From Paraliobacillus sp044383835 (GTDB taxonomy: Bacteria; Bacillota; Bacilli; Bacillales; Amphibacillaceae): DNA of 64,000 nucleotides. The translations under genes and the position numbers were made by a program. Below are positions 1-9,407 of the stretch, one piece after another; position 1 is the stretch's first letter; each line of letters begins with the position of its first letter. Under the pieces are notes generated by a model. The model did not search any database. It was given only the letters and a program-made list of their open reading frames with translations, and was not told where the DNA came from. The stretch lies in assembly GCF_044383835.1 (NCBI RefSeq), contig NZ_JBISEP010000011.1, positions 19,139 to 83,138 on the forward strand. The letters run 5' to 3'.

Positions 1-827
1 TCATAACGCTCTTGTAATCCCTGTAAGATTTGAACAGCCTCTTTTATACTTGGTTCTTTCACCATAATTGGTTGGAAACGACGTTCTAATGCTGCATCTT
101 TTTCAATTTGGCGATATTCTTTTAATGTCGTTGCACCAATTAATTGTAATTCACCACGTGCCAACGCGGGTTTTAAAATATTCCCAGCATCCATTTGTGA
201 GCTCTCGGCAGTACCAGCACCAACTAACAAATGGATTTCATCTACAAATAATATGACATTCTTACGTGATTGCAACTCGGAAATTAATTGCTTCATCCGC
301 TCTTCAAATTGGCCTCGAACACCAGTATTAGCAACAAGTGACGCTACATCTAGTAAATAAATTTCTTTATCTAATAATTTTGAAGGCACATTACCTTCTG
401 CAATCTTCAGTGCAAGTCCTTCTGCAATTGCAGTCTTACCTACACCAGGTTCTCCTATTAATACTGGGTTATTTTTGTTCCTTCTATTTAATGTCTCCAT
501 CACACGTTTTACTTCTTTATCGCGACCAATAACTGGGTCAATAATTCCTGCTTTGGCTGCATGTGATAGGTTACTCCCAAGCTCATCTAATAATCCGGAC
601 TGATCTGCACCGTTTTGTTTTGCTCCATTTGAGGTAGAGCCAGCAAAAAAGTCTTGAAAACCTTGTTGTCCTTGGCCTTGACCACCAAAGATACTTGAAG
701 GATTTTTTGCATTTTGTTGTATTTCTTTAAAGCAAGTTTCACAAACATGCATTTGTTGTGTTTGATTATTAAATCGAAGGGCTATATTAATATTAGCTGG
801 ACGAATGCCACAATGTTGACATTTCAT
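1..827 (-). CDS. clpE: ATP-dependent Clp protease ATP-binding subunit ClpE (N-terminal part, runs off the window)
   Basis: HSP100/Clp unfoldase that feeds proteins to ClpP in heat stress. Seen: the first 275 or so residues on the minus strand, beginning MKCQHCG. A zinc-finger-like N-terminus has two CxxC pairs (CQHC near residue 3, CETC near 30), which separates ClpE from ClpC. A Gln/Gly-rich linker follows, then the first AAA+ module with Walker A GEPGVGKT and Walker B LFVDEIH. The start at 827 has a GGAGGAG ribosome site. CtsR-type heptads lie in the promoter, as in B. subtilis clpE. The C-terminal half lies beyond base 1. Confidence 0.93.
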   Translation of the reverse strand, partial: MKCQHCGIRPANINIALRFNNQTQQMHVCETCFKEIQQNAKNPSSIFGGQGQGQQGFQDFFAGSTSNGAKQNGADQSGLLDELGSNLSHAAKAGIIDPVIGRDKEVKRVMETLNRRNKNNPVLIGEPGVGKTAIAEGLALKIAEGNVPSKLLDKEIYLLDVASLVANTGVRGQFEERMKQLISELQSRKNVILFVDEIHLLVGAGTAESSQMDAGNILKPALARGELQLIGATTLKEYRQIEKDAALERRFQPIMVKEPSIKEAVQILQGLQERY

Positions 828-870
828 AAAAAACTCCTCCTCAACTTAATTTAATTTAATCAAGATTTGG

Positions 871-887
871 TTTGACTATCTTTGACC
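871..887 (-). promoter_or_regulatory. CtsR operator, downstream site
   Basis: Minus strand reads GGTCAAAGATAGTCAAA, an exact match to the CtsR heptad repeat (RGTCAAA-N3-RGTCAAA). A further AGTCAAA heptad abuts it at 889-895. It lies just after the -10 element of the clpE promoter. Confidence 0.85.
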
Positions 888-896
888 TTTGACTCT

Positions 897-925
897 ATTA
901 TAATCTGACCTTTTTTGACTTTCAA
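897..925 (-). promoter_or_regulatory. sigma-A promoter of clpE
   Basis: Read on the minus strand, TTGAAA (925-920) and TATAAT (902-897) are separated by exactly 17 bases, about 70 bases upstream of the clpE start. CtsR sites fill the spacer and the region just downstream, so repression by occlusion is expected. Confidence 0.8.
904..920 (-). promoter_or_regulatory. CtsR operator, spacer site
   Basis: Minus strand reads AGTCAAAAAAGGTCAGA, one mismatch from the heptad repeat. It fills the spacer between the -35 and -10 of the clpE promoter. Multiple CtsR sites are known for clpE in B. subtilis. Confidence 0.75.
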
Positions 926-1108
926 GTGTTTTGCATATATTTTTACTTTTTCTTTTTAAAATTAAAGCTTTCATTATTCTAATTTTATCGGTTCATATGA
1001 CGTTTATTACTATTTCATTATAAAGTTGCATATATTGTATTAATTTTTAAAATTTAGGGAATAATTAAGCTATGAATCTACCATACTAGTAACAAGGAGG
1101 AGATTATT

Positions 1109-1504
1109 ATGATTTTAGCGTATAGTTTGTATACCGTTAGCTTTGCAGGTGCTTTTCTAGTTAGCTATTACTATATTAATTATGCAACAGAACATGCATT
1201 GATTCGTCTCTATGCCAATATTATTGTTGCTAGTGTGATGCAGCTATCTATTTATTCACTTTCTGTATTCGGCTGGCTTTTATACACATTCCAAGAAAAA
1301 GAAGCACACTTTTATATTGGACTTCAACTAGGATTTTGGCTCGTACTAATCAGTCAACTTGGATTAATTGGTTTAGCTTTATACAAATTTAAAAAAGCAG
1401 AAACGATTCAACTAGCACAAAACGCTTGGCGCACTAGTAAAGAGAAGTTTCTAAAAATTCACAAAAATATTCGATCATTTTCTAAAGCGCAAACGAAAAA
1501 TTGA
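1109..1504 (+). CDS. small integral membrane protein of unknown function
   Basis: 131 residues with about three hydrophobic segments (roughly residues 2-24, 38-60 and 74-92) and a basic, probably cytoplasmic tail rich in Lys and Asn. No catalytic motif is visible and I do not recognise the family. The ATG follows a good AAGGAGGAG site. It stands alone, divergent from clpE, and ends in a clear intrinsic terminator. Confidence 0.75.
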   Translation: MILAYSLYTVSFAGAFLVSYYYINYATEHALIRLYANIIVASVMQLSIYSLSVFGWLLYTFQEKEAHFYIGLQLGFWLVLISQLGLIGLALYKFKKAETIQLAQNAWRTSKEKFLKIHKNIRSFSKAQTKN

Positions 1505-1510
1505 TCAACA

Positions 1511-1545
1511 AAAAGCAGAGACAGTATTATAATCTCTGCTTTTTT
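1511..1545 (+). terminator. intrinsic terminator after the small membrane protein gene
   Basis: AAAAGCAGAGA pairs with TCTCTGCTTTT across a short loop and is followed by a T run. It lies between convergent genes and may work both ways. Confidence 0.85.
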
Positions 1546-1589
1546 CTATTAAAAATATTAAGCTTTTTTAACTATTTTAAACAAAATAC

Positions 1590-3167
1590 TTACACTGGCT
1601 GTTTTTCAAATTGACGTAATTCTACTCGACGAATTTTGCCAGAGCTGGTTTTTGGCAATTCATTAATGAATTCAATTTTTCTCGGATATTTATATGGTGC
1701 TGTCATTTGCTTTACATGATCTTGTAATTTTTTTACTAATGAAGGGTCATTTTGGTTTATATTGTCTTGCAAGACGATATATGCTTTGACTACATTTCCT
1801 CTAATCTCATCTGGACTAGCAACTACTGCGCATTCTTTTACAGAAGCATGTTTAATCAATGCGTCCTCGACTTCAAATGGGCCAATGGTATAGCCAGAGC
1901 TTACGATAATATCATCACTTCTACCTTCAAACCAGAAATACCCTTCTTCATCAAGGACGGCTTGATCACCTGTCACAAAGTAAACACCACGTCTTGCTTT
2001 TTTTGAGCGTTCTTCATCTTTATAATAGCCTTTGAAAAGGGCTGGTGTATCTAATGGAATAGCGATATCTCCGACTGTACCAACAGGCACTGGATTAGCA
2101 TTCTCATCAATTAATACAACTTCATTTCCAGGTGTAGGTTTTCCCATTGAACCAGGCTTCACTTTCATTCCTTTCATAAAACCTAACAATAATGTACTTT
2201 CTGTCTGTCCATAACCATCACGAACTGTAACATTGAAGTAACGCTGAAAAATAGCTATTACTTCCCTGTTTAACGGTTCACCAGCAGATACTGCACTATG
2301 CAAGAATGGTAGTTCATATTCAGATAAATTGTCCACCTTTGCCATCAAGCGATATTCAGTTGGTGTACAGCATAATACATTGATTTGTTGATCTTGCAAC
2401 AGTTGTAAATATTTTTTAGGATCAAATTTCCCATGATAAACAAAACCGGTCGCTCCCGATCCTAGTATAGATAAGAGCGGACTCCAAACCCATTTTTGCC
2501 ATCCTGGAGCTGCTGTTGCCCAAACAACATCACCCTTATCCATAGCTAACCAATTAACTGGAGCCGTCTTTAAATGAGCGTATCCCCATGCATGTGTATG
2601 CATAACACCTTTCGGATTTCCTGTTGTACCAGATGTGTATGGCAAAAAAGCAAGATCATCACGAGTTGTATTTGCCATGACTAGTTCGTCTGAAGCCTCT
2701 TCTTTCCATTCGTCTATTGCAATCCAATCCTTCACTGCTTCTCCTACTGTGAATTTCTCCAATATATTGATTTGTTCAATTTCACTAAATTGATCAACAA
2801 ATGGATAATAACTAACAATCGCTTTAACCTCACCATGTGTAATTCGATATTGTAAATCTTTCGTTCGAAGCATTTCAGAACTCGGTATAATTACAATACC
2901 TGTTTTTAACGCTGCAAGATACACTTCATATGTCTCAATCAAACGAGGCATCATTACTAGAATTTTGTCCCCTTTTTGCAATCCTCGTTGTAAAAAAATA
3001 TTTCCAATTTTATTTGCGTTATATAGTAATTGTTGATAGGTTACACGTTTTTCTTTTCCGTTATCATCCTGCCAAATAATCGCAGTACGATTTGGATCTT
3101 GTGCATATTTCTCCATTTCCATTGCAATGTTGTACTTTTCTGGTGCTATTAAATCTTGTTTTTTCAT
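1590..3167 (-). CDS. acyl-CoA synthetase, MbcS/YtcI type (AMP-forming)
   Basis: Adenylate-forming ligase of 525 residues that activates a short or medium-chain, possibly branched, carboxylic acid to its CoA ester via acyl-AMP. Seen: P-loop-like motif YTSGTTGNPKG (177-187), adenine-binding DGYGQTE (317-323), the hinge region GRSDDIIVSSGY, and C-terminal KTSSGKIRR with the catalytic Lys511, the residue controlled by acetylation in AcsA. Length and motifs fit the medium-chain/MbcS branch rather than AcsA (about 570 residues). It is monocistronic. The exact substrate cannot be read from sequence. Confidence 0.85.
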   Translation of the reverse strand: MKKQDLIAPEKYNIAMEMEKYAQDPNRTAIIWQDDNGKEKRVTYQQLLYNANKIGNIFLQRGLQKGDKILVMMPRLIETYEVYLAALKTGIVIIPSSEMLRTKDLQYRITHGEVKAIVSYYPFVDQFSEIEQINILEKFTVGEAVKDWIAIDEWKEEASDELVMANTTRDDLAFLPYTSGTTGNPKGVMHTHAWGYAHLKTAPVNWLAMDKGDVVWATAAPGWQKWVWSPLLSILGSGATGFVYHGKFDPKKYLQLLQDQQINVLCCTPTEYRLMAKVDNLSEYELPFLHSAVSAGEPLNREVIAIFQRYFNVTVRDGYGQTESTLLLGFMKGMKVKPGSMGKPTPGNEVVLIDENANPVPVGTVGDIAIPLDTPALFKGYYKDEERSKKARRGVYFVTGDQAVLDEEGYFWFEGRSDDIIVSSGYTIGPFEVEDALIKHASVKECAVVASPDEIRGNVVKAYIVLQDNINQNDPSLVKKLQDHVKQMTAPYKYPRKIEFINELPKTSSGKIRRVELRQFEKQPV

Positions 3168-3387
3168 TATTCACCCTTCTTTTATTTGCATGAAAAAATA
3201 AATCACACAATTTAGTAGTAGGTACTAATTGTATGTCATTATATCAGATTTTAATCCTTGTTTTCAATATAAATCAAAATATAGTGATCATTAACATAAA
3301 ATTGATCATGAAATAAAACAAACGATTTATTCCTTATTTGCAATGCAATATGTTAAAATGAAAAGTAACTAAAAGGAGGGTTTTTTC

Positions 3388-4764
3388 ATGCAACTTACTA
3401 TTATGATAAATAAAAAGCAAATAACAATCGAAACATTACACATGTATGTATATAAGCAAAGTAAAGTCATCGAAGCAGTGGATAAAAACAATCGCTATTA
3501 CTACCTTGTTTTTTATCATAATCAATACATCAATGGTGTAAAGACGACAAAAATTAAGATTGGTTCACACATGCACCGCGCCTTAACTAATGGCATCCCA
3601 TTTCCATCCGACCATCCTTTTATAAATACTTTATTAAATAAAGAGATGTTTTCTTGTATAAAATTCAACCAACTCTACACAAAACTGCAACAAAAGTACT
3701 CTCCTACAGAAACTGCTTTAATCCTATCTTTTTTTGATACGTTCACTTCTCCAAACTCGATACAAAAGTTACTTAAAAAAACTTTTTATTCCTATAGAAG
3801 AAATGGAAAACTTCGCAAAGCTTTTCAAATATTATATATTTTAAAACAGGTAGATTCGACCGATACATTTGCATTAGATATGATTGGGAAAATGGAATTC
3901 CAAAACTATCGAACACTTTATCAAGCACTAGATACATTAGAGCAACATGATGCTGTAAACTTTGAATCACTTTGTTTTGAGCAATTAACTCAGCATGATA
4001 TACAAAGAAAATTAATTGATTTTTATACTAAAAACAACCGATTATTGGATGCTTCCATCGTGCGTATTTTTCTATTACGTCAACAGTTTCAACCATTCGT
4101 TTGGCATGAGCTACTAACATCACTATCTGATTGGGAAGTGGAAGCTCAAATAAAAATATTATTAGACCTAAACCAACATAATCCTCATCCCGACTTTGAA
4201 AAAGAACTTATTTCAAGATTGTTACATTCTTCTTACCATAAAGAGACTATTTCTTTTCTTATTGAACATGAATATGTACCAACAACAGATGAATCCAGTC
4301 AAGTTATTTATCACCTAAATCACACAGACCCACAGCAATTAGTAGATTATTTCCATTTATCTAGAAAAAAATTATTGCAGCTTCATAAACATTTACCAAA
4401 GAAACAATTAGAACAAATCATTACCCCTTTCGTGAAAGCTTTTATGCCAATTTTTCACCTTTCAGAAATCCAAGCGTGGATAAAAAGTGTTAAAGAGGAA
4501 GAGGAACATTTTCTAATTGAAAAAACATTAAAAAACATAGAAAATCTTCAAGATGATCCGGATCGTCAATATAAACTTGGTGAATTATACGTTTCTCTAG
4601 ATCAGTTAGATAAAGCAATTGAATGTTTTAAATGGGAGGTAGAATTAGACCCAAATAATACAAAAGTAATTAAAACGATCATAAAGCTTTCCAAGCAAAT
4701 GGGGAATGATTCTGAAGCTGCTGTTTATCAAGATTTATTAATCCAAACACAAAAATATGTTTAA
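3388..4764 (+). CDS. TPR-repeat protein of unknown function
   Basis: 458-residue cytoplasmic protein without signal peptide or membrane span. The first 70 residues look like a small beta-rich domain, the middle is helical, and the last 50 or so form recognisable tetratricopeptide units (YKLGELYVSLDQLDKAIECF). TPR scaffolds mediate protein-protein contact; no enzyme motif is seen. The start has a strong AAAGGAGGG site. Divergent from the acyl-CoA synthetase gene, with no obvious operon partner. Confidence 0.75.
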   Translation: MQLTIMINKKQITIETLHMYVYKQSKVIEAVDKNNRYYYLVFYHNQYINGVKTTKIKIGSHMHRALTNGIPFPSDHPFINTLLNKEMFSCIKFNQLYTKLQQKYSPTETALILSFFDTFTSPNSIQKLLKKTFYSYRRNGKLRKAFQILYILKQVDSTDTFALDMIGKMEFQNYRTLYQALDTLEQHDAVNFESLCFEQLTQHDIQRKLIDFYTKNNRLLDASIVRIFLLRQQFQPFVWHELLTSLSDWEVEAQIKILLDLNQHNPHPDFEKELISRLLHSSYHKETISFLIEHEYVPTTDESSQVIYHLNHTDPQQLVDYFHLSRKKLLQLHKHLPKKQLEQIITPFVKAFMPIFHLSEIQAWIKSVKEEEEHFLIEKTLKNIENLQDDPDRQYKLGELYVSLDQLDKAIECFKWEVELDPNNTKVIKTIIKLSKQMGNDSEAAVYQDLLIQTQKYV

Positions 4765-4943
4765 AAAACATAAAGCACGATTGCACAGTTAGCGCTATAT
4801 GAATTGGATAAATATCAAATAGTTAATGTTTATTAATCATACTGCGGTAAAAAAATTCGGACGAATCAATGAGCACTTGCACGAAATGTCGATCACGTTG
4901 AAATTTAACCATATCCGGCATAACTTATCATCCACTAAACAAC

Positions 4944-4982
4944 AAAAAATCCGGACGAATTTAAATTCGTTCGGATTTTTTT
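4944..4982 (-). terminator. bidirectional terminator between the TPR gene and pdaA
   Basis: AAAAAATCCGGACGAATTT pairs with AAATTCGTTCGGATTTTTT with a single wobble. It sits six bases beyond the pdaA stop and has T runs on both strands. Confidence 0.85.
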
Positions 4983-4987
4983 CATTA

Positions 4988-5779
4988 TTACATACCTAAA
5001 ATCGATTTCGGCAATTTATCTTTCATTACTAAATCATCCAATGATTGAAACGTATACCCTTGTTTTCTTAAATCATCGATAAAATATTCCAGTGCTTCAG
5101 CATTATCAGCTGAAACTGTATGCAATAAGATAACTGCACCAGGATGAATTTGATCCATGATTTGTTGATAAGAAGCTTTCCAACCTTTTTGTTTATCTGA
5201 GTGCCAATCAACAAAAGCTAATGACCAGAACATATGTGTATAACCAAGCTCATTTGCCCATTGAATCGTTTTAGCGTTAAATGTCCCTTTAGGAGGGCGA
5301 ACATATTGTAATCTTTTTAATTCAGTAATGGAAGCAACAGCACGATCTAATAATTCTAGCTCTTCTTTCATTTTATCCTTTGAAATGGATGTGAAATCAG
5401 CATGATGATTCGAATGATTTCCAATAATGTGTCCATCCTTCACCATACGCTTAATTAAATCCGGTTCACTTCTAACATAGTGACCCGTAACAAAAAATGT
5501 AGCTGGAACCTTTTTATCATGTAAAACATCTAATATATGCTTTGTATATCCTGCTTCATAGCCATTATCAAATGTTAAATAAACAACTTTGTCACCTGAT
5601 TGATCCATGTAATAACCGCCATTTTTTTCTAAAATTTCACCAAATTTACCGACTTCTGGCGGGCTGTGATCTGTCCCCTTTTTATATCCCCACCCGTAGC
5701 TTTCTGCCTTCACAAAAGCTGAACCAGTTCCTACGAAAATACATACTGAACTTATAATCATGATCCATTTTTTAAACAC
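4988..5779 (-). CDS. pdaA: polysaccharide deacetylase PdaA (delta-lactam-biosynthetic de-N-acetylase)
   Basis: NodB-fold metal-dependent deacetylase that removes the acetyl group from N-acetylmuramic acid, the step leading to muramic delta-lactam of the spore cortex. Seen: N-terminal signal/anchor segment, catalytic TFDNGYE (PdaA uses DN where most NodB proteins have DD), metal-binding GNHSNHH, RPPKGTF, and a late LLHT motif. Length (263 residues) matches B. subtilis PdaA. Two GTG codons are possible: the one at 5788 overlaps the GGGTGA ribosome site, so the GTG at 5779 is preferred. Confidence 0.9.
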   Translation of the reverse strand: MFKKWIMIISSVCIFVGTGSAFVKAESYGWGYKKGTDHSPPEVGKFGEILEKNGGYYMDQSGDKVVYLTFDNGYEAGYTKHILDVLHDKKVPATFFVTGHYVRSEPDLIKRMVKDGHIIGNHSNHHADFTSISKDKMKEELELLDRAVASITELKRLQYVRPPKGTFNAKTIQWANELGYTHMFWSLAFVDWHSDKQKGWKASYQQIMDQIHPGAVILLHTVSADNAEALEYFIDDLRKQGYTFQSLDDLVMKDKLPKSILGM

Positions 5780-5974
5780 AACTATCACCCGTTTTTTCTT
5801 TTAGTGTGCCAAGAAACGAATCATTTATTCCTTAAAGTAAAAGTCAGTCCTCAAAAAAACAGCAATGTAAAGCTAGCAAATCAGGACCATGACGTTTCTT
5901 AAGGTCATCACGTAATGTTCCTCTACTACATGAGAGATGACCAAATATCATTTTTTGAACTTTTGAACATCGTC

Positions 5975-7267
5975 TTAAAGCATTAATGCAGCAAGCCAGC
6001 CTAGAATAAATAGTGGTATATTAAAATGTAAAAAGGTTGGTACACAAGTATCCCAAATGTGATGATGCTTCCCATCCGCATTCAACCCTGAAGTTGGTCC
6101 CAACGTACTATCACTAGCAGGTGAACCAGCATCTCCTAATGCACCAGAAGTGCCAATCAATGCAGCTGTTGCTAATGGCGAAAAGCCTGCCGCCATACTA
6201 ATTGGCACGTATAGCGCTGCAATAATTGGAATGGTTCCAAATGATGAACCTATCCCAATTGTAATAACAAGACCAACAGATAAAAGAACAAATGCAATGA
6301 ATGCTTTATTGCTATCTAAGAAACCTGAAGATGCTTGGATTAAAGCAGTTACTGCTCCTGTTTCTTTTAAGACATGGCCAAATCCGGAAGCAGTTAACAT
6401 AACGAAAGCAATCGTTCCCATCATCGTAATCCCTTCTGTAATCACCTTGTCACCTTGTTTAAAGGGTACAACTAAAAATACAAATAGTAAGATAAGTCCG
6501 GTTAGCGCACCGATAATTAAACTATCTGTTATAAGTTGCATGGTTAATGCTCCAATAATAGCAATTACTGTTAACCAATGATTACGATGAAAGGAGACTA
6601 TTCTTTTTTCTTGCTCTAAATCGACACGTGTAGATTTTTGTACTGGTTTCCGATACGTAATAAATACTGCAATCAGTAATCCAATAACCATTCCTAATCC
6701 AGGAATTAACAATGAAGCATTAATTTGCCCCATTGAGATTGTTGCACCATTCGACTTCATCCCTTCAAAAATGGTTTCATGAAATAATAATCCATATCCA
6801 GCAGGTATCATAATATACGGTGCTTTTAATCCAAAAGTTAAAGCAGTCGCAATTGCACGTCTGTCAATTTGCATATGATCAAACAACTTTAACAATGGCG
6901 GTATTAAAATGGGAATGAATGCAATGTGAACTGGAATAACATTTTGTGATAATGATGCGATAATTGCAATTACCAATATAACCATCGTGCGTTTTCCAGA
7001 TAACACACGGATTAAATAATTCACAAGTACATTTGTAATGCCTGTATAACTTATCGCTACAGCAAATGCACCAAGTAAAATATAACTTAAGGCAGTTTTT
7101 GACTGACCTCCCATACCTTCAACAAGTAACTCCACACTTTCTATTACACTTAATCCAGACATCCATCCAGCAATAAGACTAGCAATTATTATAGCAATAA
7201 TGACATGGACTCTAGCTAAGCTTAATAAGATCATAACTAATACAGATATGATAACTACCCAACTCAT
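5975..7267 (-). CDS. Na+/H+ antiporter family protein (YuiF/NhaC-like)
   Basis: 430-residue polytopic carrier with about eleven or twelve hydrophobic helices, of the ion-transporter superfamily that includes NhaC and YuiF. Conserved features seen are SQNVIPVHIAFIPILIPP in the first half and the late GALGDAGSPASDSTLGPTSG loop. The second half carries a second bundle with GIGSSFGTIPI. It probably exchanges Na+ or an organic acid for protons; the substrate is not proven. ATG follows GGAGGATTTAAG. Monocistronic. Confidence 0.8.
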   Translation of the reverse strand: MSWVVIISVLVMILLSLARVHVIIAIIIASLIAGWMSGLSVIESVELLVEGMGGQSKTALSYILLGAFAVAISYTGITNVLVNYLIRVLSGKRTMVILVIAIIASLSQNVIPVHIAFIPILIPPLLKLFDHMQIDRRAIATALTFGLKAPYIMIPAGYGLLFHETIFEGMKSNGATISMGQINASLLIPGLGMVIGLLIAVFITYRKPVQKSTRVDLEQEKRIVSFHRNHWLTVIAIIGALTMQLITDSLIIGALTGLILLFVFLVVPFKQGDKVITEGITMMGTIAFVMLTASGFGHVLKETGAVTALIQASSGFLDSNKAFIAFVLLSVGLVITIGIGSSFGTIPIIAALYVPISMAAGFSPLATAALIGTSGALGDAGSPASDSTLGPTSGLNADGKHHHIWDTCVPTFLHFNIPLFILGWLAALML

Positions 7268-7322
7268 CTTAAATCCTCCAATGCTTTAACAATCTAATAC
7301 TTTACTATAATAAAATATTTGA

Positions 7323-7355
7323 AGAAAAAAAACAATCCCTCTATTTTTAGGGATC
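7323..7355 (-). terminator. terminator of the SE1561-family gene
   Basis: On the minus strand ATCCCT and AGGGAT form a short stem followed by TGTTTTTTTT. Confidence 0.75.
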
Positions 7356-7367
7356 GTCTTTCACCAT

Positions 7368-7523
7368 TTATTTTGTTTGTAATGCTTGTTCCATTTTCTC
7401 AATTAATTCAAGTAATTGATCTACATCTTCAACAGATGCGTGATTAGGATCAAGCTGATCTAATTGAACTAAAAATGTTTGTAACTGTGCTTTCAATTGA
7501 CTCATTTTAGCTTCTTGTACCAT
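7368..7523 (-). CDS. SE1561 family protein (51 residues)
   Basis: A small gene of 51 codons starting MVQEAKMSQLK and ending EQALQTK, with an AAAAGGAGC site six bases before the ATG and its own terminator. The sequence is acidic and helical; the central part (LDQLDPNHASVEDVDQLLEL) matches the pattern of the SE1561 family, short conserved Firmicutes proteins of unknown role. Assigned from memory of the family pattern. Confidence 0.75.
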   Translation of the reverse strand: MVQEAKMSQLKAQLQTFLVQLDQLDPNHASVEDVDQLLELIEKMEQALQTK

Positions 7524-7663
7524 CTTATGCTCCTTTTTATCTAGCTTGCTTGCTTGTTTGTTACATTATACCTTTTTATCGAACAAATTAAAATGCTGCC
7601 TCAAGAATTAGATAATCATTTATGCTATAATGAACCAGATCCGTGTGATATGGAGGGAAGATA

Positions 7664-8527
7664 ATGAATACAAAAGATATTCTAGCATTCATTAAAAGCG
7701 TGTTAGAAACAAACATTGCCCAGATTGCTCTTGGCGGACTAATTATTTTAGTCATGGTCATTATTTCACGTCGCATTATTCGTTCTTTCTTTAAACGAAC
7801 ACGATTTGTAGATGATAAAAAAGAAAAAACGATTGAATCTATGTTAAATTCTGTAATTAAATATGTTGCAACCATTGGGTTTATTCTCTATATTCTTTCT
7901 GTCTTTGAAATCGAAATAGGCAGCATGTTAGCAGGTGCTGGGGTACTCGGAATTGTCATTGGTTTCGGCGCCCAAAGTTTAGTGAAAGATCTCTTTGCTG
8001 GTATTTTTCTATTATATGAAAAGCAATTACAGCAAGGGGATTGGGTTAAAGTGAATCAAACGTTTGAAGGTTTAGTTGAGGAAATTGGTTTTCGGGTAAT
8101 CAAAGTAAGGCAATGGTCTGGTACATTAGTAACCATTAGTAGTGGGCAGATACAAACCATTGAAAATTACAATATGAATAAAATGCGTGTAATCGAAAGT
8201 GTTACAGTAAGCTTTTATGAGGATCCTAAAAAATTGGTTTCTATTCTAGAACAGACATGCGAACGATTAAATGAGGAGTTAGGTTCCTATCTAAAAAAAG
8301 ACTTGAGTGGTAGTCCAATCGAGCCGTTTACCCTTTATGGAATGGGCTCATTAAATGATAATTATCGTGGATACAAATATACAATAACCGGGCTTTGTGA
8401 AGACTTAGTTTACTTTACAGCAGCAAAAGAAACACGTCGAATAATGGCTGAAACGATGTTTGATTATGGTATTCAAATGGCTGAACAACATATTGATATG
8501 CGCACAAGTACATGGAAGAAGGAGTAG
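7664..8527 (+). CDS. small-conductance mechanosensitive channel, MscS family (YfkC-like)
   Basis: 287 residues: two or three N-terminal membrane helices, then the pore-lining helix and beta domain. Seen: the Gly/Ala-rich pore helix AGAGVLGIVIGFGAQSLVKD (about 90-110), followed by the MscS beta-domain hallmark YEKQLQQGDWV. It opens under membrane tension to release osmolytes after hypo-osmotic shock. Placement next to yfkD indicates orthology to B. subtilis YfkC rather than YkuT. ATG has a GGAGGGA site. Confidence 0.9.
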   Translation: MNTKDILAFIKSVLETNIAQIALGGLIILVMVIISRRIIRSFFKRTRFVDDKKEKTIESMLNSVIKYVATIGFILYILSVFEIEIGSMLAGAGVLGIVIGFGAQSLVKDLFAGIFLLYEKQLQQGDWVKVNQTFEGLVEEIGFRVIKVRQWSGTLVTISSGQIQTIENYNMNKMRVIESVTVSFYEDPKKLVSILEQTCERLNEELGSYLKKDLSGSPIEPFTLYGMGSLNDNYRGYKYTITGLCEDLVYFTAAKETRRIMAETMFDYGIQMAEQHIDMRTSTWKKE

Positions 8528-8547
8528 TCGACATAAATGACTACTCC
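8521..8547. terminator. hairpin between yfkC-like and yfkD genes
   Basis: GGAGTAGTC (8521-8529) pairs perfectly with GACTACTCC (8539-8547). It overlaps the stop codon of the upstream gene and abuts the convergent yfkD end. T runs are weak on both strands. Confidence 0.6.
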
Positions 8548-9330
8548 TTACTTTGTTTGAAATGAAAAAGATAAGTGGTCTTGTATAGGAATCCAAGCAC
8601 CAACACTTTGTTTGGTAACATTTTTTACGACTATTTTTTTCTTTGATCCCTTTAATTCAATATAGATATCTCCATAAGTAATTGCACCTTTTTCGTTTAT
8701 AGCTGGAGCATATGCATCCAGTTGACCGTTTTTATTCATCGGAACCGTATACGCATTCGCTTTTTTCGTATCTTTTCCTATAATCGTATGAAACGACAAT
8801 GGTAAGTTCATGTTTTGTTTCACTTTTAAAAGTATTAACTTTTTTATTTGGTCTGGCTTATCTATTTTTGTTGTTAATGCACCTTTAATGTGTGCTTCTT
8901 CTAACTGATTATAGCTTAATGTTTTCTTTACATCATTTCCTGTATTTATTAATTCATTCGTATTAATTTTTTGATATTCCCAATTCATTTCTGTTTTATC
9001 CGATTGATAGTTCAATGGCCAATGCCCCATATAAATGCTTCCTCGATACCCAATAGCAAATGGAGTAGTTTTTATTGAAGATTCATTTAATAGTTGAATT
9101 AACTTCGGATTTTCAATGTCGACATCTGCATCTTCCATTAATTTTTCAACAAACGAATTTGGTTCAAATATAACTTCATCTTCTGTAGAATTTGAATACG
9201 TATTTTCGTTGGCAATTGATAACACATGATTTGGAATTTCCAAACCTTTCTCTTTAGCCATTACTGACACAGGAAAGATGGATAATACGATAAAACTTAC
9301 TATAAATAGTTTTATTTTACGATGTTTCAT
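8548..9330 (-). CDS. yfkD: YfkD-like exported protein
   Basis: 260 residues with an N-terminal signal peptide (hydrophobic stretch about residues 8-25 ending near VMAKE). The rest is a hydrophilic beta-rich domain including PFAIGYRGSIYMGHWPLNY and a Trp-Ile-Pro-containing C-terminus. It resembles the YfkD family, found almost only in Bacillaceae and functionally uncharacterised. Adjacent and convergent to the yfkC-like channel, as in B. subtilis. ATG follows AAGGGATAG. Confidence 0.8.
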   Translation of the reverse strand: MKHRKIKLFIVSFIVLSIFPVSVMAKEKGLEIPNHVLSIANENTYSNSTEDEVIFEPNSFVEKLMEDADVDIENPKLIQLLNESSIKTTPFAIGYRGSIYMGHWPLNYQSDKTEMNWEYQKINTNELINTGNDVKKTLSYNQLEEAHIKGALTTKIDKPDQIKKLILLKVKQNMNLPLSFHTIIGKDTKKANAYTVPMNKNGQLDAYAPAINEKGAITYGDIYIELKGSKKKIVVKNVTKQSVGAWIPIQDHLSFSFQTK

Positions 9331-9407
9331 ATTTTTCTATCCCTTCCTACAAAATCTTGCGCTATTGTAGTATTCGTTAGTAATAGAAAAATATACAAAA
9401 CTACATT

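Noticed and set aside
6150..6581. Open frame of 143 codons on the plus strand opposite the antiporter gene
   Set aside because: Shadow of the membrane protein coding strand; no start signal and no recognisable domain.
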